Below are positions 16,007-22,054 of a DNA stretch of 22,054 nt, in pieces (position 1 is the stretch's first letter; each line of letters starts with the position of its first letter). Source of the stretch: Prevotella sp. UBA5387 (GTDB taxonomy: Bacteria > Bacteroidota > Bacteroidia > Bacteroidales > Bacteroidaceae); contig DHOP01000053.1 in the NCBI GenBank assembly GCA_002407775.1, positions 1 through 22,054 of the forward strand, written 5' to 3'. The position numbers and the translations under genes were made by a program. The notes beneath the pieces were generated by a model. The model was not told the DNA's origin and did no database searches. It saw only the letters and a program-made list of their open reading frames with translations.

Positions 16007-16076
16007 TATTTTTATAACTCTTGTTGGCAAGGCAAATATTGCCATGTCTTAGGATAATTTGTTACTATTGAAGAAA

Positions 16077-16116
16077 TCGGCGGATACCGACTCTAGGTTG
16101 AGTGGGCATCCGCCGA
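16077..16116 (-). terminator. Large hairpin between the GH2 enzyme and the GH2-remnant gene
   Basis: Seventeen-base arms (16077-16093, 16100-16116; TCGGCGGAT and ATCCGCCGA at the ends) pair around a 6-base loop with one G-U pair and one mismatch. The hairpin starts 5 bases after the beta-galactosidase stop. On the minus strand it is followed by ATTTCTTC, a poor U-tract, so it may act as a partial terminator or as an mRNA 3'-end stabiliser. A small palindrome, GGCAAATATTGCC, lies at 16031-16043 in the same gap. Confidence 0.6.
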
Positions 16117-16121
16117 ATGAT

Positions 16122-19100
16122 TTATTTAATGCTCAAAGGGCTGATGCGCACTTTGAAGGTCATGTCTTTGTAGGGTAATCGATGCTGTGGCAGTGGAGGA
16201 GCACCCCAGCTGTTCTGACCGGCGAGTCCATGTTGAATCAAGTCAAAGCACAGCTCAGTATACTTACTCTTGGGCATTTCGGGTGAATGGCGCTGGTCTT
16301 TCTCGTCTCCATCGTCAAGATCCATCACGCTATAATGGAGTGCACTGGCGCTGAAGAGCTTGTCTGAGGTCAGCAGCAGACCCTGCTGAGTATTGTCGGC
16401 TTGCTTCCACCAACGAATGTCACTTTTCGTTCCGGTCTCTTGTGGACGGATGTAAGAGAAGAATTGTTGTTCAGTGGTCTGTGTAAAGATGCCCACATTT
16501 TGACTCACTTTACGGTCGACATAGTTCTCAATAGGACCACGTCCGTAGAAAGTAGAAGTCTCCATGTTGTAGGGAAGTTGCATTGTCAGACCGAAACGAA
16601 GCGGGTTGCCCACTTTGGCGCCCTCGGTAACTTTGAGTGATTGCGTCACGTCGATGATACCATTGGTGTAAATCAGGTAATTCATCGTGAGCTTAGACTG
16701 CACCTCTGGCATGTCGTACAATACGGTTACTTCTACCTTTTGTTTACCTATCTTCTTATAAGAGAGGCTTTCGAGGTTCATTGTAGGATTGCGCCAAAGC
16801 TTAAGTTTTTTCTGTAAATCCTGACCCATATCATTATCTGTGACAGCTCTCCAGAAGTTGGGGCGAAGTGTTCCCCCATCCCCTAGAAGATTCTTGCCAC
16901 CCACCTCATACTCCTTCAGCAGACCAGTGGTCTTGTCAAACTCGATCTCCAAGAAGTCCTTCACGGTGATTTCATATGAGCCTTCTTTTTTGTCATCCTT
17001 AAACTTGAGCTTTGTATTGTCTACAAGCACAGGCTTAATGCTAGGTGCTACCTCACGCACGGTGAGTTGGCGATAGGCCACCTGCTGTCCGGCAGCCATG
17101 AGGGGCTCGGCCGACTTCAGTTGGAAAGAGATGTCGAGCATCACTTCTCCTGTAGCAGGAACGTTGTAAGGAAGGGGCATTGTGACGCGCTGTTGTGGAG
17201 CCACGTCAAGGTTATCAACCTGTCCGCTCTGTACTTCCTTTCCGTCTTGCATGAGCTTCCATAACATCTTATAGTTGGAAAGGTCACGGAAGAAGTACTC
17301 ATTGTACACCGAAATTTTACCTTTGGCAAGGTCAACAGCCTCTGCCCAGATATTCTGATACTCGTAAGCAAGTTCATAGGCGTGTGGGTTGAGCTGGCGG
17401 TCAGGACCGATGATGCCGTTGCAGTTGAAGTTATTGTCCGAGCCATCGATCTTGTTGTAGTCGCCGCCATAGGTGTAGAGCGGTGAAAGATTGCCCGTGC
17501 CTACCTCGTATTTGGTAGAAATTGCCTCATAGTCGGCCAATGAGCGGTTGGCCTTGAAGTTAAGGTTACGGTGTAGACCCTGGTCCACGAAGTCCCAGTC
17601 GTAGCCGCCTTGCAGCTTGGGATACTTGCGGAAGAGATCCCAATACTCCTTTAGGCCACCGGCAGAGTTACCCATAGTGTGGTTGTATTCGCATTGAATG
17701 AGTGGCTTAGTGTGAGTGGGATCATTGGCATAGCGTTCGCAAGCCTCGTGTGAATAATACATGGGACAGAATATATCTGTGTTACTTCCATTGATGCCTG
17801 CACGCTCCCAGTGTACAGGCCTGCTCAGATCCATGCTCTTAATCCATTGATATGCCGCCGTGAAATTAGGTCCGTCGACGGTCTCATTACCAAGACTCCA
17901 AACCACGATAGAGGGGTGATTGAAGTGCATTTCCACATTATGTTGGTTGCGTTCCAATATAACCCTGGCAAAGTTAGGCTTCTTGGCCTCTGAGTTTTCA
18001 CCATAACCGAAGGCATGGCTTTCCTGATTTGCCTCAGCGGTGACATAGAGTCCATACTCGTCACATAGGTCATACCAGAAGGGATCGTCTGGGTAATGAC
18101 AGGTGCGTACGGCGTTGATGTTGAGGCGCTTCATGATCTTGATATCCTGTATCATGCGTTCCTTGGTCAGGAGATAGCCTCCGTCAGGATCCATCTCGTG
18201 ACGGTTGGCGCCCTTGATCAGCACAGGCTGGCCGTTAACGAGGAACTGCGAGCCCTTGATCTCCACTTTGCGGAAGCCAACCTTCTGGGGAATGACCTCA
18301 ACAACGTTTCCCTTCGTATCCTTGACGATGGCAAGAAGGGTATAGAGATAGGGTGTCTCTGCGGTCCACTTCTTCACGTTTCGTACGACAAATCGTGCCG
18401 TACCATTGTTCATGCGTTTGAAGTTGCCAGTGGTCTTGCCCACCAACAGGTCGTTCTCATTGAGTAGTTGGAACTCAATGGTCGGGTCTCCCTTCACATC
18501 GACACTGATCATCAACTCTCCGTCATTAAAGTCAGCGCTGAGATCCGGAGTAATCTTGATGTTGCTCATCTGAACCTTTGATTCCTGGGCAAAAAGATAA
18601 CTATCGCGTGCAACGCCTGAAAGGCGCCAGAAGTCCTGTACGTCACTCAGTGAACCATCACTCCAACGGAATACCTGGAAGGCAATGAGGTTCTTTCCTG
18701 GCTTCACATATTTGGTGATGTCGAACTCTGCGGCAACCTTCGCATCCTCTGCATAGCCCACATAATGGCCATTGACAAAGAGATAGATGTTGGAGGTTAC
18801 GGAACCGAAGTGGGCAATGATCTGCTTGCCGTCCCAATTGGCTGGTATGTCGATCACCCGACGATAGGTGCCCACATGGTTGTCCTTGGTGGGGATATTG
18901 AGTGGGTGATCCCAGTCCATCTGATAACTCCAAGCCAACGAGGAGTTCACATAGAGAGGGTCGCCATAGCCGTTGACCTCCCAGATACCTGGCACTTGCA
19001 GGGTGCCCCATGCTGAGTCGTTGAAGTCGGTCTTGTAGAAATCGGTTGGACGCTGGTCTGCGTTGTGTACCCATTGAAACTTCCAAGAACCATGGAGGGA

Positions 19101-19331
19101 AAGAAAATTGGCGGACTTTGTCCTGTCCCCTTGCATTGCAAGGGTTTCATTCTCGTAGGCGAAGAAATTGGTGTGCAGTTTGAAGCGGTTCACCTCGTTC
19201 ACCTGTTGGTCATGCCATTCGGTCCAGGTGGGCATAGGTTCTTCTACCGGAGCTACCGGCTGCTTGCCTCCTATGGCCTGAATGTTCAGAGTCGCGGCCA
19301 TAAGTGCAATAATGAAAATAGATTTTTTCAT
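16122..19331 (-). CDS. Secreted GH2 beta-galactosidase
   Basis: A 1069-residue LacZ-type enzyme removing terminal beta-galactose. The signal peptide is about residues 1-19. Domains: jelly-roll sugar-binding at about 50-250 (GSWKFQWVHN, VPGIWEVNGYGDPLYVN, VGTYRRVIDIP); Ig-like GH2 domain at about 255-355; TIM barrel at about 357-650; an Ig-like domain; and the C-terminal Bgal_small_N domain from about 785 (EIEFDKTTGLLKEYEVGG). The acid/base is Glu483 in WSLGNETVDG and the nucleophile is Glu548 in LIQCEYNHTMGN. Length is near that of E. coli LacZ (about 1023) plus the signal. It follows GH105 after 25 bases, so it is in the same operon. In this context it more likely trims galactan or arabinogalactan side chains than lactose. 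Confidence 0.95.
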   Translation of the reverse strand: MKKSIFIIALMAATLNIQAIGGKQPVAPVEEPMPTWTEWHDQQVNEVNRFKLHTNFFAYENETLAMQGDRTKSANFLSLHGSWKFQWVHNADQRPTDFYKTDFNDSAWGTLQVPGIWEVNGYGDPLYVNSSLAWSYQMDWDHPLNIPTKDNHVGTYRRVIDIPANWDGKQIIAHFGSVTSNIYLFVNGHYVGYAEDAKVAAEFDITKYVKPGKNLIAFQVFRWSDGSLSDVQDFWRLSGVARDSYLFAQESKVQMSNIKITPDLSADFNDGELMISVDVKGDPTIEFQLLNENDLLVGKTTGNFKRMNNGTARFVVRNVKKWTAETPYLYTLLAIVKDTKGNVVEVIPQKVGFRKVEIKGSQFLVNGQPVLIKGANRHEMDPDGGYLLTKERMIQDIKIMKRLNINAVRTCHYPDDPFWYDLCDEYGLYVTAEANQESHAFGYGENSEAKKPNFARVILERNQHNVEMHFNHPSIVVWSLGNETVDGPNFTAAYQWIKSMDLSRPVHWERAGINGSNTDIFCPMYYSHEACERYANDPTHTKPLIQCEYNHTMGNSAGGLKEYWDLFRKYPKLQGGYDWDFVDQGLHRNLNFKANRSLADYEAISTKYEVGTGNLSPLYTYGGDYNKIDGSDNNFNCNGIIGPDRQLNPHAYELAYEYQNIWAEAVDLAKGKISVYNEYFFRDLSNYKMLWKLMQDGKEVQSGQVDNLDVAPQQRVTMPLPYNVPATGEVMLDISFQLKSAEPLMAAGQQVAYRQLTVREVAPSIKPVLVDNTKLKFKDDKKEGSYEITVKDFLEIEFDKTTGLLKEYEVGGKNLLGDGGTLRPNFWRAVTDNDMGQDLQKKLKLWRNPTMNLESLSYKKIGKQKVEVTVLYDMPEVQSKLTMNYLIYTNGIIDVTQSLKVTEGAKVGNPLRFGLTMQLPYNMETSTFYGRGPIENYVDRKVSQNVGIFTQTTEQQFFSYIRPQETGTKSDIRWWKQADNTQQGLLLTSDKLFSASALHYSVMDLDDGDEKDQRHSPEMPKSKYTELCFDLIQHGLAGQNSWGAPPLPQHRLPYKDMTFKVRISPLSIK

Positions 19332-19356
19332 ACTAAAGGTTTATTGCTTTATTCGA

Positions 19357-20496
19357 TTATTGGATATATCTGTAGTACTCGCAGGCGGCAAGTAGAAATG
19401 CGCCCACGCCAAAGTTAGCCTGAGAGTCTTGATTTACTACCTGTCCAGGAATAGCTTTCTCGCCAATAGGCTGTACGTAACCAATCTTGCCATCAGGTTG
19501 CATGGCGGTGCGGGTAAGGTATTTCCAGGCGTGGTCGATAGCCTGTGTATAAGGCTTCTCGTGGGGCAAAATACCATGGTTCATTCCCAAAAGCAGACCA
19601 TAGGTGAAGAATGCGGTGCCCGAGGTCTCTGGCCCCGGTGCGTGTTTGGGATCGATCATTGAGCGTGTCCAGTAGCCTTTTTTCTGTTGCACCTTGATTA
19701 CGGCATCGGCAAGCCGGCAATACTTATCCTTGAAGAACTCGTAATGCTTATACGTTTGTGGCATGTCTTGCAACACTTTTGCAAGTCCTGCTAGCACCCA
19801 TCCGTCTCCGCGAGCCCAGAAGTCCTTCTTGCCGTTCACCGTCTTGTGTTTCGGATAGACGTATTTTCCATCACGAAAATATAGCCCGGTCTCCTGATCT
19901 AGCATGATGCTGTCGGAATATTGGATGTTGTCATAGAGTTTGTCGAGGTAGATGGGGTCGCCAGTGAGCTTGTACATCTTGGTCAATACAGGCATCACCA
20001 TGTAGAGGGCGTCACACCACCACCAGTAATCGTTGGCCTCGGAGCGGGCCTCATAGCCCATCACCTCCTTGGCACGCTGCACCATCTGTTCATTGCGAGT
20101 GGAGGCACCCTTGGCGTTTGCTATCCAGTAAAGATCGATATAGGTCTGGAAACATACCTGCCAGTCGCCAAAAAGGACATAGTCCTGTCCCTCGCCGTAG
20201 TTCTTATACTTCCATTTAGAGGAGTCTTTCTCTTTAGCACCCATCCACTGATTGTGCTCTGCCCAGCGCATGCTATAGTCCAGCCATGCCTCGTTGCCAA
20301 GGAGTTTGTAGGCTTCCATGTTGCCCGTATGATAGGCGGCAGGGTCCCAGAAGCTACGTACCTCGGCGGGATTGTGCTCTTGCCAATAGTTGTTCACCTT
20401 GGTGATGATGTCTGCCACCTGTGGTTGTGTCCAGCCTTTGGCTTGTATGCCCAGGGTCAAGCAAGCCATGACGGCAATAACTATGATTTTTCTCAT
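19357..20496 (-). CDS. Secreted GH105 unsaturated glucuronyl/galacturonyl hydrolase
   Basis: A 379-residue (alpha/alpha)6-barrel protein of the YteR/YesR family. These enzymes remove the 4,5-unsaturated uronic acid that lyases leave at the non-reducing end, by hydrating the double bond. The signal peptide is about 1-19 (GIQA-KG). The family motif YWWWCDALYMVMPV (157-170) carries the catalytic Asp162. WARGDGWVLAGL (227-238), GPETSGTAFFTYGLLLG (288-304) and a C-terminal GVGAFLLAACEYY complete the picture. Length is normal. It is second in the operon, 30 bases after the DUF2264 gene. It would act on products of pectate or rhamnogalacturonan lyases, which links it to the lyase at the left end of the window. 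Confidence 0.93.
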   Translation of the reverse strand: MRKIIVIAVMACLTLGIQAKGWTQPQVADIITKVNNYWQEHNPAEVRSFWDPAAYHTGNMEAYKLLGNEAWLDYSMRWAEHNQWMGAKEKDSSKWKYKNYGEGQDYVLFGDWQVCFQTYIDLYWIANAKGASTRNEQMVQRAKEVMGYEARSEANDYWWWCDALYMVMPVLTKMYKLTGDPIYLDKLYDNIQYSDSIMLDQETGLYFRDGKYVYPKHKTVNGKKDFWARGDGWVLAGLAKVLQDMPQTYKHYEFFKDKYCRLADAVIKVQQKKGYWTRSMIDPKHAPGPETSGTAFFTYGLLLGMNHGILPHEKPYTQAIDHAWKYLTRTAMQPDGKIGYVQPIGEKAIPGQVVNQDSQANFGVGAFLLAACEYYRYIQ

Positions 20497-20526
20497 GCTA
20501 TGATTGTATTGTTTCCGATGATTAGT

Positions 20527-21795
20527 TTACCACTTGTCATTTGTCTTGATGTCATCAGCCCAGTGGTGGTCCTTGGGGAAGGGCATTCCGCCCCATGCCT
20601 TCACCTGCGTCCATGGCTGTGCCTCGTCGGTCCAGAAAGGTGCATCAGCAGGTAAGCCCAAGGGCAAGAAGCTGAGCGAGCACATATAGAGCGAGCCGTT
20701 GTTGGTGTACCAGTCGGCAGTGTTGGGTTGCGAGCCACAGAAGCCGATCGTCAGGAAGCCACCCTCGTTATAGTTGTTTTGATAGTCAAACATACGATGC
20801 ATCACCTTTGTCAGCGCCGCGCGCACCTGACCATTGGACAGGTCTTGAGGCAGTGTTTGATACCAAGCCATCAGCGCCAATGGTTGCATGGCCGCCAATC
20901 TATAGGGTGTGGAGCGGCCGATGACAGGGAATGTGCCCTCAGGAGAGATAAAACGCTCCAACACAATGGCAAACTTCTGTGCACGTTTCAGTTCTCTTTC
21001 ACGGTATTTCTTATAGTCGATACGTGTATTGGCCTTTGCATCGACCATGTTTTGTAGGGTCTCAAGGTACATCGGATGGAAAACATAGCTGCTATAATAG
21101 TCGAAAGCGAATGAGGGTCCATCGGCATACCAGCCATCGCCTACATACCATTCCTCAACCTTGCGGCATGCCGTATTTACGCGAAACTCGTCATAGGGTG
21201 CCTGAACTTTGGCTAGAAAGCTCTCTATTGTGGAACTGAAGAGAAACCAATTGGTATAAGGTGGGTCTATGCGACGCATTTGTGTGAACTCAGTAATGTA
21301 CCTTTCCTTTGTTTCTTTGTCAAGTGGAACCCACAATGCATCATAGCCACGAATGAAGCTCTCAGCCACATAAGCGGCATCTACCAATGCTTGTCCATGA
21401 CCTCTCCAAGCGAGATAATCTGGACTTGTTGGGTCAACGGCGTTCTTATAGCTTGCCAATGCCCAAGTGCGAAGTTGTTGGCGCTGCTTTCCCTCAGGTG
21501 TATTGTCGTCGGGCAGTGATAGCCAAGGGGCGATGCCAGCCATAAGTCGACCGAAGCACTCCATGTAGGCCACATTTTTATTGCGTCCGTCCCAGTTAGG
21601 ACTAAGCTCAAGTTGCATGTTCTTCTGCAGTTCGCCCTTGGACATGTTCTCCAACACTGGTTGGGCCATCTTGTAGGCTTGCTGGCACCAGTATTGCCTA
21701 TCTGTGAGCTGAACTTTCTTTTTGGCAGCGGCCGAAGGCATGGCAATCATGCAGGTCATGGCCAAGATTAGAGTCTTGTAAAAACTAATTTTCAT
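20527..21795 (-). CDS. DUF2264 protein, probable GH154 beta-glucuronidase
   Basis: A 422-residue secreted protein with signal peptide about 1-24 (PSAAA-KKK), predicted to form an alpha/alpha barrel. Characteristic DUF2264 stretches are WDGRNKNVAYMECFGRLMAG (68-87), TNWFLFSSTIESFL, VGDGWYADGPSFAFDYYSSY and GTFPVIGRSTPYR, then YNEGGFLTIGFCGSQP near the end. From family knowledge, DUF2264 corresponds to GH154, whose studied Bacteroides member removes glucuronic acid from arabinogalactan. Catalytic residues are not assigned here. I chose ATG 21795 because it begins the signal peptide. It is first of the operon with GH105 and GH2, consistent with removing charged sugars before galactose is trimmed. 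Confidence 0.85.
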   Translation of the reverse strand: MKISFYKTLILAMTCMIAMPSAAAKKKVQLTDRQYWCQQAYKMAQPVLENMSKGELQKNMQLELSPNWDGRNKNVAYMECFGRLMAGIAPWLSLPDDNTPEGKQRQQLRTWALASYKNAVDPTSPDYLAWRGHGQALVDAAYVAESFIRGYDALWVPLDKETKERYITEFTQMRRIDPPYTNWFLFSSTIESFLAKVQAPYDEFRVNTACRKVEEWYVGDGWYADGPSFAFDYYSSYVFHPMYLETLQNMVDAKANTRIDYKKYRERELKRAQKFAIVLERFISPEGTFPVIGRSTPYRLAAMQPLALMAWYQTLPQDLSNGQVRAALTKVMHRMFDYQNNYNEGGFLTIGFCGSQPNTADWYTNNGSLYMCSLSFLPLGLPADAPFWTDEAQPWTQVKAWGGMPFPKDHHWADDIKTNDKW

Positions 21796-21820
21796 TATTA
21801 TTAGGTATGTGTGATTTAAC

Positions 21821-21854
21821 AAAAAAGGTGATGGGAGACCTAATTGTTCCCATC
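21821..21854 (-). promoter_or_regulatory. Terminator-like hairpin in the leader of the GH154 operon
   Basis: On the minus strand GATGGGA (21854-21848), an 11-base loop and TCCCATC (21836-21830) form a 7-bp stem. Three bases later come six U (21826-21821). It sits 26 bases upstream of the operon's first ATG. It could be an attenuator, a 5' stabilising hairpin, or the terminator of a gene beyond the right edge. Confidence 0.5.
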
Positions 21855-21864
21855 CTATATGCTA

Positions 21865-21872
21865 CAAAGATA
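21865..21872 (-). promoter_or_regulatory. Possible -7 box of the hydrolase operon
   Basis: The minus strand reads TATCTTTG, matching TAnnTTTG, 70 bases upstream of the GH154 start. Transcription would begin near 21858, so the leader hairpin would form at the very 5' end of the mRNA. The -33 region is weak, which may mean an activator is needed. No other feature is supported from here to the window end at 22054. Confidence 0.45.
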
Positions 21873-22054
21873 CTAATTTTATTATGTTTAGCTAAGGAAA
21901 TAAACATAATTTAAGGAGAAAGCGAGCGACAAAAATATTGATAATCGGTGCCATTACAAAGGGCCTTCTGATATTATAGCGTTTTATGAGGTTTCTAAGT
22001 CCTCCGGATAAACATTTGGAGGTCGTGAAGTGTGACTTATATCAGATTTACTTT

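Noticed and set aside
22001..22022. CCTCC and GGAGG facing each other near the right edge
   Set aside because: Only five paired bases with a 12-base loop and no U-tract; too weak to call.

Overview
The window looks like chromosomal DNA from a Prevotella-type member of the Bacteroidota. The evidence is a type III glutamine synthetase, the acpP-fabF-rnc cluster, promoters of the TTTG / TAnnTTTG type, a secreted pectate lyase with a basic Por-like C-terminal tail, and a block of plant-polysaccharide hydrolases. The species assignment is inference. No tRNA, rRNA, CRISPR array, insertion sequence or phage gene was found.

Layout, left to right. (1) 41-2734 (-) encodes a multidomain secreted pectate lyase. 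(2) 3254-5933 (-) is the acpP-fabF-rnc cluster, with a hairpin plus U-tract between acpP and fabF and a strong terminator after rnc. (3) 6152-7834 (+) is a two-gene unit, a DUF4254 protein and a family 9 glycosyltransferase, probably for cell-surface glycan assembly. (4) 7835-8516 is a gene-free, AT-rich stretch with four perfect and several one-mismatch DnaA boxes, followed by four tandem 22-bp repeats. It is the best candidate in the window for the chromosomal replication origin. (5) 8517-9749 (-) encodes a full-length homologue of LL-diaminopimelate aminotransferase that has lost the PLP lysine and other active-site residues. (6) 10023-12212 (+) is glnN, with a textbook promoter and a bidirectional terminator. 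(7) 12421-21795 (-) is a run of five secreted carbohydrate-active proteins, in transcription order: DUF2264/GH154, GH105, GH2 beta-galactosidase, a GH2 remnant without its catalytic barrel, and GH51 arabinofuranosidase.

The five right-hand genes plus the left-end pectate lyase fit breakdown of pectin and its side chains: uronic acid removal (GH154, GH105), galactose removal (GH2), arabinose removal (GH51) and backbone cleavage (PL1). No SusC/SusD pair, sulfatase or regulator lies inside the window, so the locus may extend past the right edge or rely on transport encoded elsewhere.

The most notable items are the probable origin with its 22-bp repeat array, the aminotransferase-fold protein without a PLP lysine beside it, and the 'hollowed-out' GH2 protein kept intact in a sugar-degradation operon. 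RNase III also carries a long acidic tail and an Asn in place of a catalytic Asp.
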